This document shows positions 42,959 through 51,335 of a DNA stretch of 64,000 nt, piece after piece. The stretch covers positions 2,106,309 through 2,170,308 of the forward strand of contig WACF01000001.1 in the NCBI GenBank assembly GCA_026192395.1, written 5' to 3'. Made by a program: the position numbers and the translations under genes. Within the stretch, counting starts at the first letter, position 1, and the number at the start of each line of letters is the position of its first letter. Origin of the DNA: Proteobacteria bacterium 005FR1 (GTDB lineage Bacteria; Pseudomonadota; Gammaproteobacteria; Pseudomonadales; Cellvibrionaceae). The notes under the pieces are model-generated. The model did no database searches and was not told where the DNA came from. It was given only the letters and a program-made list of their open reading frames with translations.

Positions 42959-42986
42959 ACCTCTGGTGGCGAAAACCACCAGAGGT
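42959..42986. other. perfect 11-bp hairpin upstream of the ectoine-degradation genes
   Basis: ACCTCTGGTGG (42959-42969) pairs with CCACCAGAGGT (42976-42986) around the loop CGAAAA. The plus-strand sequence after it is GTTCTTTGG. It lies in the divergent 223-bp gap between the rhodanese and M20 genes, so as a terminator it has no obvious upstream gene. It may be a leader hairpin or operator for the operon that starts at 43064. Confidence 0.5.
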
Positions 42987-43063
42987 GTTCTTTGGTCTCA
43001 GTTTTTTGAGTTCGCTGATTGGCGCGCTTGCGACGCCGGATCCGCTAAAGGCAAGAGGTGACC

Positions 43064-44224
43064 ATGAACAACTGGAAGGACCTGATCGACTCTGCTGTCA
43101 GATTCCGTCACGAAATGCACAAAAACCCCGAATTGCCGTGGGAGGAATTCGACACTGCCAATCGGATACAGCAGCAACTCTCTTCAATGGGCATCGATTG
43201 GCACAGCTGCGCAACGACGGGCACCGTGGCCAGGTTGGCCAAAGGCGCCAGCGGAAAACATGTTGCGTTGAGAGCGGATATCGATGCGCTACCGATCGAC
43301 GAAGCTGTGGACGAAAGCTGGGCGTCCCAAAGGCCGGGCTGTATGCACGCTTGCGGTCACGACGGCCACAGCGCGGCTCTGATCGCCACTGCAGCCTGGC
43401 TCAAGCAGCACGAGTCCGAGCTGCCAGGACCAGTCACCTTGTTGTTTCAGCCGGCGGAAGAAGGCGGGCACGGCGCCAGACAGATGATCGATGACGGCGC
43501 CCTGGAAGGCGTGGATGAAATCTACGGCTGGCACAACTGGCCGGCCATTCCGCTGGGCGAAGCCTTGTGTCCCGATGGCGCCGTGATGGCGGGTAACGGT
43601 ACATTCAAAATTGCAGTGCGGGGCCAGGGCGGCCACGCCAGTCAGCCGGAAGCCTGCCGCGATCCGATACTCGCGGCGGCAGCAATCACGATGGCGCTGC
43701 AGCAAATTATCAGTCGGCGCCTGTCGGCGAAGCAAACGGCGGTCGTCAGCGTCACATCCATCGACGGCAAAAGCGGCGACACCATTATTCCTCAAAACGT
43801 AGCGATCTCGGGCAGTATCCGCGTCACTGAAATCAGCACTCGCGACACCATCGGCGAGTGGATTTCCGAGATTGCTGCCAGCACTGCAAGCGCCTATGGC
43901 GTTGAAGCCGAAACCCAACTGCTGCCCCGATACAACCCGACCGTCAATCATCCACGTCAGGCGGAACAACTACGCTCAGCCATTGCCACAGAATTTGGGG
44001 AGGACTGGCCCTGCAAGACTCTGAACGCGCCCGTTATGGCATCGGAAGACTTCAGCTATTACCTCGAGGAGATTCCGGGTGCCTTCGCATTGATCGGCAC
44101 GCATACTGAGGATGGCTTTCGCGAGCCCTGTCACAGTCCTCACTACCGATTCAATGATGCGCTGATTCCGTCGGTGGTGCGGGTGTTTTCAAAAATCGTC
44201 GGCGCACCGGAGCCGCCCCGCTAG
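43064..44224 (+). CDS. doeB2: M20-family amidohydrolase, probable N-acetyl-diaminobutyrate deacetylase
   Basis: 386-residue M20D-type zinc amidohydrolase. Motifs are FRHEMHKNPELPWEEF, LRADIDALPI, the metal site MHACGHDGHSAALI, LLFQPAEEGGHGARQMI and the C-terminal ASEDFSYYLEEIPGAF. Placed before a diaminobutyrate transaminase and ectoine hydrolase, its likely job is removing acetate from N-acetyl-2,4-diaminobutyrate, the role of DoeB in Halomonas, which belongs to a different fold. The function is inferred from context. ATG 43064 has AGAGG 6 bases upstream. Confidence 0.82.
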   Translation: MNNWKDLIDSAVRFRHEMHKNPELPWEEFDTANRIQQQLSSMGIDWHSCATTGTVARLAKGASGKHVALRADIDALPIDEAVDESWASQRPGCMHACGHDGHSAALIATAAWLKQHESELPGPVTLLFQPAEEGGHGARQMIDDGALEGVDEIYGWHNWPAIPLGEALCPDGAVMAGNGTFKIAVRGQGGHASQPEACRDPILAAAAITMALQQIISRRLSAKQTAVVSVTSIDGKSGDTIIPQNVAISGSIRVTEISTRDTIGEWISEIAASTASAYGVEAETQLLPRYNPTVNHPRQAEQLRSAIATEFGEDWPCKTLNAPVMASEDFSYYLEEIPGAFALIGTHTEDGFREPCHSPHYRFNDALIPSVVRVFSKIVGAPEPPR

Positions 44225-44324
44225 CAGTCACGCCATACAGTCTGCAGGCATCTACCTGGAGGTCAACGAAATCACCTCAGAGGCTTTCTCGCCTCGGAAC
44301 ATCATTTCCAAATCCAGTGGCTAG

Positions 44325-44357
44325 TTGTAAACGATCAGCACCAGTGATCGATACCAA
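44325..44357. promoter_or_regulatory. inverted-repeat operator candidate upstream of doeD
   Basis: TTGTAAACGATCA (44325-44337) and TGATCGATACCAA (44345-44357) are arms of a 13-bp inverted repeat with three mismatches, a perfect CGATCA/TGATCG inner part and a 7-base spacer. It lies 31 bases before the ATG of the transaminase gene, in a 163-bp gap, and is a candidate regulator site for doeD-doeA-doeC. Confidence 0.5.
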
Positions 44358-44387
44358 TGACTAGCTACCAACGAAAGGGAGTCGGGC

Positions 44388-45671
44388 ATGAATACAGAAG
44401 TATTTGAACAATGGGAATCGAACATCCGCGGCTACTGCCGGGCCTTTCCAACTGTATTCGCCTCAGCGTCCAACTCCCGGCAAACCGATGAAAATGGACG
44501 CACTTATATCGATTTCTTCGCCGGCGCTGGCGTGCTCAATTTCGGCCACAACAACGAGCGTATGAAGAAAGCGCTCATCGAATTTCTCGAAGACGACGGC
44601 GTTCCCCACAGCCTCGACATGTATACCACTGCGAAGCGGGATTTCATGGAGAAGTTCGTCAACACCATCCTCCTGCCGCGGGGCATGACTCACAAGATGC
44701 AGTTCATTGGTCCGACCGGCACCAACGCCGTCGAAGCGGCGCTGAAGCTGGCGCGAAGAGTGACCGGGCGCACCAGCATAGTGGCCTTCCACCATGGCTT
44801 TCACGGCATGACGCTGGGCTCACTGGCCTGTACTGCCAATGGTTATTTCCGCGGCGCATCGGGCGTTCCCCTGGAGCATGTCACTCATCATCCTTTCGAC
44901 AACCAGGAGGATATTTCCGAGGGCGAACTGGGTGGCGGCATGGCTTCACTGGAACGTATTCGTGCGGAGCTCGAAGACAGCTCCAGTGGTGTCAGTCCCC
45001 CCGCCGCTTACATTGTCGAAGCCATTCAGGCGGAGGGCGGTGTAAATGTCGCCAGCAAGGAATGGTTAGGGGCCTTGCAGAAACTTGCGCGCGACTTCGG
45101 TTCACTGCTGATCATCGACGACATCCAGGCGGGCTGTGGTCGCACCGGCTCCTACTTCAGCTTCGACGACATGGACCTGGACCCCGACATTATCTGCCTC
45201 GCCAAGGGCATCGGCGGTTTCGGCACCCCACTGGCTATGAATCTCATCAAACCCGAACACGATCAGCACTGGTCACCGGGCGAACACACTGGCACCTTCC
45301 GCGGCCAGGGCTTTTCTTTCGTCGCAGGGCGCGAAGCCTTGAGCTACTTCGAAGACGAGCACTTTACGCTCGACGTGAAACAGAAGGGTGAACAAATGCG
45401 CGAAAGTCTTCAAGCCATCGCCAGCCGGCACCCGGGCGAGGACTTCGACGTGCGCGGCAAAGGCATGATGCAGGCGCTGGACGTGGGAAGCGGTGAACTC
45501 GCCAAGGCCATCGCCCGCAACTGCTTCGAATCCGGGCTTTTGATTGGTCCCTGCGGCACGGGCGGTCGCGTGATCAAGCTGATCCCACCGCTAACGATTC
45601 CCCAGGAAGATCTGGACGAGGGTTTGAACATTTTAGCCACGGCGGTCGACAAGGCCCTGGAGGAAGCATGA
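44388..45671 (+). CDS. doeD: class III aminotransferase, probable diaminobutyrate-2-oxoglutarate transaminase DoeD
   Basis: 427-residue PLP enzyme of the EctB/DoeD group: CRAFPTVFASASNSRQTDENGRTYIDFFAGAGVLNFGHNN, MQFIGPTGTNAVEAALKLARRVTGR, AFHHGFHGMTLGSLACT, and IDDIQAGCGRTGSYFSF before the PLP lysine in CLAKGIGGFGTP. It should convert 2,4-diaminobutyrate to aspartate semialdehyde with 2-oxoglutarate as amino acceptor. EctB runs the reverse step in ectoine synthesis, but ectA and ectC are absent, so a catabolic role is favoured. Its stop overlaps the hydrolase start. Confidence 0.87.
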   Translation: MNTEVFEQWESNIRGYCRAFPTVFASASNSRQTDENGRTYIDFFAGAGVLNFGHNNERMKKALIEFLEDDGVPHSLDMYTTAKRDFMEKFVNTILLPRGMTHKMQFIGPTGTNAVEAALKLARRVTGRTSIVAFHHGFHGMTLGSLACTANGYFRGASGVPLEHVTHHPFDNQEDISEGELGGGMASLERIRAELEDSSSGVSPPAAYIVEAIQAEGGVNVASKEWLGALQKLARDFGSLLIIDDIQAGCGRTGSYFSFDDMDLDPDIICLAKGIGGFGTPLAMNLIKPEHDQHWSPGEHTGTFRGQGFSFVAGREALSYFEDEHFTLDVKQKGEQMRESLQAIASRHPGEDFDVRGKGMMQALDVGSGELAKAIARNCFESGLLIGPCGTGGRVIKLIPPLTIPQEDLDEGLNILATAVDKALEEA

Positions 45672-46945
45672 AACAGCGCGACGATATGACCTTCCCTTTC
45701 GAGGAATATGAGCGGAGAGTGGAAGAGTTGCGCGAGCGGATGAGAGCGCGTCTGTTGGACGCGGTGATCATTTCCGATCCGGAAAACATCATGTATCTCA
45801 CCGACTATCAGACGACGGGTTATTCATTCTTCCAGTGCCTGGTGGTTCCGCTCGAAGACGAACCCTTCATGATCACCCGCGCCATGGAGGAATCCAACAT
45901 CCACGCGCGTACCTGGGTGGAGCGCACCCGCCCGTATCCGGATACGGGCGACGCGATTCAGATGCTGGTGGAATCCCTTCGTGAATTCGGGCTGGCAAAA
46001 AAAGACATCGGCTACGAGCGCAATAGCTATTTCTTTCCCGCCTACCATCAGGACAGCATTCACACCACCTTCACCGAAGGGCGCCTGTTTGATTGCTTCG
46101 GCATTGTCGAACAGGGTCGCATTTGCAAGTCGCCTCTGGAGATCGATCTAATGCGCAAAGCGGCCTTCGCCACCGAGGCAGGCATGAAGGCCGGCTTCGA
46201 GGCCTGCGCGGCGGGTGTAACCGAAAACGAAATCGCCGCAGCGATTTGCAGCGGGATGTTTCGCGCCGGCGGCGAAGCACCCGCGGTGATGCCCTATGTG
46301 ACCTCGGGTCCACGCACCATGATCGGCCACGCGACCTGGGAGGGCCGTACTGTCAAACCTGGAGAGCATGTCTTCCTGGAGGTCGGGGGCTGCTACCGTC
46401 GCTATCACACGGCGATGATGCGCACGGTGGTTCTGGGCGAGCTTTCAGACAGCATGTACAAGGCCCAGGAAAAAATGAAACTGGCCCTGAAGCAGGTAAA
46501 GGGAATGATTCGTCCCGGGCTGACGGTTTCCGATGCAGATAACTTGGTGCGCAAAATCATCATGGAGAACGACGTGGGGGCTCGCCTGGTGACGCGCTCA
46601 GGCTATTCCATCGGTATTGCCTTCCCACCCAGCTGGGACGAAGGTTACATCATCAGCCTGAAACAGGGCGACTCAACGATTTTGCGGGAGGGAATGACCT
46701 TTCACATTATTCCCTGGATGTGGGGTGTGGACGGCGATAAAACCTGCGGCATTTCCGACACCTTGTTTGTCACCGCCGATGGCTGCGAATCCTTTTTCAG
46801 CCTCGACGAGGACTTCGTCGTCAAACCTGAGCAGGCAGCGCACAGCAAGTCGGCGCAGCAGGAGGACACGGCCTTGCCGACGGCCCCTCCGCCCGAGTTC
46901 GCGACCGCGCGAGCCACAGTAAAAAGGCAAAGCACCGCACGCTGA
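45668..46945 (+). CDS. doeA: ectoine hydrolase DoeA (M24 creatinase/aminopeptidase fold)
   Basis: 425 residues of the pita-bread M24 family, in the ectoine hydrolase group: FPFEEYERRVEELRERMRARLLDAVIISDPENIMYLTDYQTTGYSFFQ, CKSPLEIDLMRKAAFATEAGMKAGFEACAAGVTENEIAAA, then PGEHVFLEVGGCYRRYHTAMMRTV. It opens the ectoine ring to N-acetyl-2,4-diaminobutyrate. The last 35 residues (SKSAQQEDTALPTAPPPEF) look like an unstructured extension, longer than I expect for the family. It is translationally coupled to doeD (ATGA). Confidence 0.88.
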   Translation: MKQRDDMTFPFEEYERRVEELRERMRARLLDAVIISDPENIMYLTDYQTTGYSFFQCLVVPLEDEPFMITRAMEESNIHARTWVERTRPYPDTGDAIQMLVESLREFGLAKKDIGYERNSYFFPAYHQDSIHTTFTEGRLFDCFGIVEQGRICKSPLEIDLMRKAAFATEAGMKAGFEACAAGVTENEIAAAICSGMFRAGGEAPAVMPYVTSGPRTMIGHATWEGRTVKPGEHVFLEVGGCYRRYHTAMMRTVVLGELSDSMYKAQEKMKLALKQVKGMIRPGLTVSDADNLVRKIIMENDVGARLVTRSGYSIGIAFPPSWDEGYIISLKQGDSTILREGMTFHIIPWMWGVDGDKTCGISDTLFVTADGCESFFSLDEDFVVKPEQAAHSKSAQQEDTALPTAPPPEFATARATVKRQSTAR

Positions 46946-46964
46946 AGAGAAAACAGGAGAGTCC

Positions 46965-48335
46965 ATGCTACAGGCAATCAATCCCGCCACCGAGGAGCTT
47001 GTCAGAGAAGTCCAGCCCTTCAACCAGCAGCAATTGCACCGGGCCATGGAAGCGGCGGAAGGAAGTTTCCAGCGCTGGCGCAAGACTTCTTTCAAGGAGC
47101 GTGCGCAAGTGCTGAAAGCGGCGGCCAGTTACATGAAAGAGCACTGCAATGAGCTTGCGCCGCTGATGACCGAAGAGATGGGTAAGCCCATCAAGGAAGC
47201 GCGCGGCGAAGTGATGAAAGCAGCCTGGTGTGCGGAACACTACGCCGAGCATGCGGAGCAGTACCTCGCCACTGAACACATCGAGTCGGATGCCAGCCGC
47301 AGCTATGTACAGTACCTGCCGCTCGGGCCGGTGCTGGGCATTCTTCCCTGGAACGCGCCATTCTGGCTCGCCTTCCGCTTCTGCGCGCCAACGCTCATGG
47401 CGGGTAATACCTGCCTGATGAAGCATGACCCGCATGTGCCTGGCTGCGCTGCGGCAATCGAGAAAATCTTCGAAGCAATCGATGCCCCCTCGGGTATTCT
47501 GCAAAATCTCCCACTCACCAGAGATGACGCCGAAGGCGCGATTCGCCACCCGGCGGTTCGCGGCGTTTCCTTCACCGGCTCTACCCGGGGCGGCAGCGCC
47601 GTGGCCGCAGTGGCCGCTTCCGAGCTCAAGCCCGCGGTGCTGGAATTGGGCGGTTCCGATCCAGCTGTGGTGCTCGCCGACGCGTCCCTGGAAACGGCCG
47701 CGGATGTGATCACTCTGTCCCGCATCATCAACGCTGGCCAGTCCTGCATCGCCGCCAAACGCATCATCGTGGAAGCCTCGGTTTACACCCAGATGGTGGA
47801 GCTCTTGCAATCACGTCTGCAGCAATTGACGCTGGGCGATCCGGCCTTGGAGACCACCGATGTAGGTCCGCTGGCCCGTCCCGATCTCCGCGACAATCTG
47901 CATCGCCAGGTGAGGGAAAGTATTTCCAGCGGGGCACGCTGCCTTCTCGGTGGCGAAATGCCCGAGTACAAGGGGTATTTCTACCCGGTCACTCTGCTCG
48001 CAGATGTCACCAACGACATGACGGCGTCCTGTGAAGAGACCTTTGGCCCGGTAGCGTCCGTGATCAAGGCCGAAGACGCAGAGCATGCCCTGGCGATCGC
48101 CAATGACAGCGAGTATGGCCTTGGCGCCGCAGTCTGGACGAGCACCGAACGTGGCGAAGCAATGGCGCGGGAGCTTGTCACCGGGCAGGTGGCGGTGAAT
48201 GGCATCGTCAAAACCGATCCGCGACTACCCAGTGGTGGCGTGAAGCGATCCGGCTACGGTCGAGAGCTCGGCCCCCACGGTATCCGCGAATTCGTCAACG
48301 CCCAGCAGGTCTGGGTGGGCCCCAAAAAAGGTTGA
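46965..48335 (+). CDS. doeC: aldehyde dehydrogenase, probable aspartate-semialdehyde dehydrogenase DoeC
   Basis: 456-residue NAD(P)-dependent aldehyde dehydrogenase of the succinate-semialdehyde group. LGILPWNAPFWLAFRFCAPTLMAGN forms the cofactor region, FTGSTRGG the nucleotide loop, LELGGSDPAVV holds the general-base glutamate and INAGQSCIAAKR the catalytic cysteine. In this cluster the expected step is aspartate semialdehyde to aspartate, completing ectoine use as carbon and nitrogen source. Substrate is inferred from neighbours. It starts 20 bases after doeA, with AGGAGAG upstream. Confidence 0.85.
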   Translation: MLQAINPATEELVREVQPFNQQQLHRAMEAAEGSFQRWRKTSFKERAQVLKAAASYMKEHCNELAPLMTEEMGKPIKEARGEVMKAAWCAEHYAEHAEQYLATEHIESDASRSYVQYLPLGPVLGILPWNAPFWLAFRFCAPTLMAGNTCLMKHDPHVPGCAAAIEKIFEAIDAPSGILQNLPLTRDDAEGAIRHPAVRGVSFTGSTRGGSAVAAVAASELKPAVLELGGSDPAVVLADASLETAADVITLSRIINAGQSCIAAKRIIVEASVYTQMVELLQSRLQQLTLGDPALETTDVGPLARPDLRDNLHRQVRESISSGARCLLGGEMPEYKGYFYPVTLLADVTNDMTASCEETFGPVASVIKAEDAEHALAIANDSEYGLGAAVWTSTERGEAMARELVTGQVAVNGIVKTDPRLPSGGVKRSGYGRELGPHGIREFVNAQQVWVGPKKG

Positions 48336-48420
48336 CTCCTGATCCACCAATGAACGAAACGCTGGGTGTGAACCGCCCAGCGTGGCTCCTCTAAACTTCT
48401 CTCCACCTGGAAGGATCAAT

Positions 48421-49101
48421 ATGCTATCGTTCGCGCCGTTCTCAACATCGGTGCAAATTAAACCTTTCCAGCCCATGTATTACGGAGAAAAATTTAACAG
48501 CATCTCTCACCTCGTCGGTGCCGTCCTGGCACTGGTTGGCTTTGGCGCCCTGCTCACGGTCGCGATCCAGTCCGGCGAACCCGCTACCATCGTAAGCTTC
48601 GTCGTATTCGGGCTGACGCTGGTCCTGCTCTATACGATGTCTACCCTCTACCACAGTTTTCACCCGCCACAGCTGAAAGCCATCTTTCAGAAACTCGACC
48701 ATGTAACTATTTATCTCCTGATCGCGGGCACCTACACACCGTACATGGTGGTTTCTCTGGGGGATACGGACGGCTATCGCATGCTGGCCATCGTCTGGGG
48801 CCTGGCGATCGCCGGATTGCTGCTGGATTTGTTGAATCCAAACCGAATCGAGTTGCTGCAGATCGCCATTTACCTCACCATGGGCTGGATATGCATGTTC
48901 GAGATCTCGCAAATTCGCGCCTCGATTTCCGCGCAGGGATTGTTCTGGCTTGCTTTGGGAGGCGGGGCTTATACCTTGGGTGTGATCTTCTATGTGCTCG
49001 ATAATCTGCAGTACCTGAAGCACGGGCACGGCATCTGGCATATCTTTGTGCTTGCAGGATCCATCTCCCACTTCATTTCCATTATCGGATTTGTACGTTG
49101 A
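48421..49101 (+). CDS. hemolysin III / YqfA-type (PAQR superfamily) membrane protein
   Basis: 226 residues with seven hydrophobic helices. Family motifs are GEKFNSISHLVGAVLALVG, LLYTMSTLYHSFHPPQLKAIFQKLDHVTIYLLIAGTYTPY and GHGIWHIFVLAGSISHFISI; the conserved S/H/D/H residues form the putative zinc hydrolase site. GGAAGG precedes ATG. Role in bacteria unclear. A weak hairpin at 48359-48383 separates it from the ectoine genes. Confidence 0.9.
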   Translation: MLSFAPFSTSVQIKPFQPMYYGEKFNSISHLVGAVLALVGFGALLTVAIQSGEPATIVSFVVFGLTLVLLYTMSTLYHSFHPPQLKAIFQKLDHVTIYLLIAGTYTPYMVVSLGDTDGYRMLAIVWGLAIAGLLLDLLNPNRIELLQIAIYLTMGWICMFEISQIRASISAQGLFWLALGGGAYTLGVIFYVLDNLQYLKHGHGIWHIFVLAGSISHFISIIGFVR

Positions 49102-49170
49102 AGAAGGACGCCAGCGAGCGATATATGCTCACTGCATAATGACTGGGCCTTCTTCCGATTCACGCGGACC

Positions 49171-49743
49171 ATGCGGCTGATGACGAACCGGATTGTTAAG
49201 AATCTCCCCAACGCGATCACCACACTGCGCCTGTTCCTGGCGCTACCTATTTGCCTGTTTATTCTTCAAGAAAAGTTTGAACTGGTACTGGGGATCGCCG
49301 TGTTCGCCGGTGCCAGCGATCTTGTCGATGGATGGTGGGCAAGAAAAATGGGAGCGCAGAGCCGCTATGGATCAGTCATCGATCCGATATCGGACAAGGC
49401 TTTGCTGATCGGCACCTATGTTAGCCTGGCACTTGTAAACGCCATTCCGATGACGGTAGCCGTGGTGGTAGTGGCTCGCGATCTGGTCATTGTTGCCGGG
49501 GCACTGGCTTACCACCTGTTGATCGGTCGGTATGAAATGGCTCCCACTGTCTGGGGCAAGCTAAGTACACTTGTGCAAATTGCTTTTGCGCTGATGGTGC
49601 TGACTCAGCAGGTTTACCCGATCTTTCCTGTCTCGTTTTTCGAAGTCGGTGTTCTGCTGGTGATCGGCCTCGCCTTCATCAGTGGCGGTAATTACGTCGG
49701 CGTCTGGGGACGCAAGGCCTGGGAGGAATTTCGGAAGCGCTAG
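49171..49743 (+). CDS. CDP-alcohol phosphatidyltransferase family protein
   Basis: 190-residue membrane enzyme with the CDP-alcohol signature D-x2-D-G-x2-A-R-x8-G-x3-D-x3-D in SDLVDGWWARKMGAQSRYGSVIDPISDK, and NLPNAITTLRLFLALP before it. It probably joins a CDP-diacylglycerol or related donor to glycerol phosphate or another alcohol (PgsA-like or cardiolipin-synthase-like); which is not clear. Its stop codon overlaps the stop of the convergent exonuclease gene by two bases. Confidence 0.85.
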   Translation: MRLMTNRIVKNLPNAITTLRLFLALPICLFILQEKFELVLGIAVFAGASDLVDGWWARKMGAQSRYGSVIDPISDKALLIGTYVSLALVNAIPMTVAVVVVARDLVIVAGALAYHLLIGRYEMAPTVWGKLSTLVQIAFALMVLTQQVYPIFPVSFFEVGVLLVIGLAFISGGNYVGVWGRKAWEEFRKR

Positions 49744-51158
49744 ATCGTCTCGCTTTCCCTCTGAGGGGGTGCGATCTGCAGAGCGGACAAAGCCTGCACC
49801 CGCATCTTCTTGCGGCTGAGAAACTTCAGCAGGATTTTATAGGTGTCGTATTCCATCTTTCTGGCCTGTCTCGGTGAAGGCAGCGCTTCGACCTTCGTCG
49901 CCGATCCCAGATGACACCATTGATCGACAAGGTGGTAATCCCCACCCTCTTCAATGATCACCGGTCCTGAATGCGGCCACACCTTGAAACGCCACTGGTC
50001 CAGCGCCGCTTCGAGGCGAGCGTTGTAGTCTACCGGATCTTCCTTACCGACACAGGCACCGGTACATCGGCGAAGCTGATGCGCAAAGCAGGCCCCGGAG
50101 CGCGACTTCTCCAGTCCCGTGAGACGATGACAGAGTTGCTGCTCGTCGCAGACACGACGCAAGGTTTCCTCCGCCATTTTGCGGGAGCGGAATAGTCCCA
50201 CCAGATTGGACAACTCGCCCTCGGGCAGCGAAGCACCGCTGCGAGTGCAGACAGTCAGATAGCCGTCCTTGTTTTTCGCCAGCTCCAGATACCAGAGCGT
50301 CTTGGTTTTGCGCAGCTGCCGGTTGTAAACCGGACTGTGCTCCTTGATCAACCGGGCTTCAAGCAACTGCGCTCCAAGATCCCCACCGGTTCGCCGGTAG
50401 TCAATGCGGCTCACTTGCCGGCACAAGTCCATTTCCTTGTCACTGGCGTGGTCGCTCGAGAAATGGGATTTGACTCGGTCCCGGATCTTCACCGACTTGC
50501 CGATATAGAGCAAGGTGTCGCTGGCATCGTAAAACAGGTATACCCCGGGCTCGTTGGGAAGTGCATCGATGTTTTCGGCGGCGACGTTGGCGGGCAGCGT
50601 CGTTTGCCGCAGCTGTGATTGCAACTGCTTCGAAACCAGGTCCACCCCGACGGTCTTGCTCCATCGAGACATCAGCTGGACCAGCAGGTCTGCGTCGCCC
50701 ATTGCGCGATGTCGGGCGTCCACGTGCAAGCCATGATGGTTGATCAGACTATCGAGCCCGTGGCTCCGTAGCTCAGGTGTGAGTGCGCGGGACATTTTCA
50801 AGGTACAAAGGACCTTTGTACGGTAGTCGAGACCAATGCGGCGAAATTCATTCTTCAGAAAGCTGTGATCGAAACGCGCATTGTGCGCGACCAGCACCCG
50901 CCCGAGCAGTCGCGCCATCAGGTCTTCAGCAATGTCCGAAAAAAGCGGCGCACCGGCCACCATCCGATCGTCTATGCCGGTCAGGGAAGTGATGAAGCTG
51001 GAGATTGGCGTCTGCGGGTTGAGCAGGGTCTCGTACTGGTCGATCACCTCGCCGTCGAGCACTTCGATGAGCCCCACTTCCGTGATGCGATCCATACTGG
51101 CTTTGGAGCCGGTGGTTTCCAGATCCAGGAAGACGAAATGACCGTTGGGGAAAAGCAT
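49740..51158 (-). CDS. DnaQ-type 3'-5' exonuclease fused to a GIY-YIG (UvrC/Cho-like) domain
   Basis: 472 residues. Residues 1-180 are a DEDDh exonuclease: FVFLDLETTGS, LVAHNARFDHSFLKNEF and HRAMGDADLLVQL. Residues about 205-290 form a GIY-YIG nuclease domain (LPNEPGVYLFYDASDTLLYIGKSVKIRDRVKSHF). A UvrC-like cysteine region follows (SGACFAHQLRRCTGACVGKED). The combination resembles Cho-type repair nucleases joined to an epsilon-like exonuclease, widespread but little studied. ATG 51158 gives a clean exonuclease N-terminus; the frame is open to 51248. Confidence 0.88.
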   Translation of the reverse strand: MLFPNGHFVFLDLETTGSKASMDRITEVGLIEVLDGEVIDQYETLLNPQTPISSFITSLTGIDDRMVAGAPLFSDIAEDLMARLLGRVLVAHNARFDHSFLKNEFRRIGLDYRTKVLCTLKMSRALTPELRSHGLDSLINHHGLHVDARHRAMGDADLLVQLMSRWSKTVGVDLVSKQLQSQLRQTTLPANVAAENIDALPNEPGVYLFYDASDTLLYIGKSVKIRDRVKSHFSSDHASDKEMDLCRQVSRIDYRRTGGDLGAQLLEARLIKEHSPVYNRQLRKTKTLWYLELAKNKDGYLTVCTRSGASLPEGELSNLVGLFRSRKMAEETLRRVCDEQQLCHRLTGLEKSRSGACFAHQLRRCTGACVGKEDPVDYNARLEAALDQWRFKVWPHSGPVIIEEGGDYHLVDQWCHLGSATKVEALPSPRQARKMEYDTYKILLKFLSRKKMRVQALSALQIAPPQRESETI

Positions 51159-51335
51159 TGGATACGACGTAAGCTGGCAGGCAGAAGAAGAGAAAGCGAT
51201 AACACAACTATAGTCGGCCAATGACAGCTGTACAAGAAACCAGCACATTACAGCCCGACTGGAGCCTGGGAAGCATCTGCCTTAAACTGCCCCACTTTCT
51301 GCGGATCATTGATTTACCGACAAAGAGGCGACCCC

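Noticed and set aside
44388-45671. ectoine biosynthesis gene ectB
   Set aside because: The transaminase resembles EctB, but ectA and ectC are absent and the neighbours are an ectoine hydrolase and a dehydrogenase, so degradation fits better.
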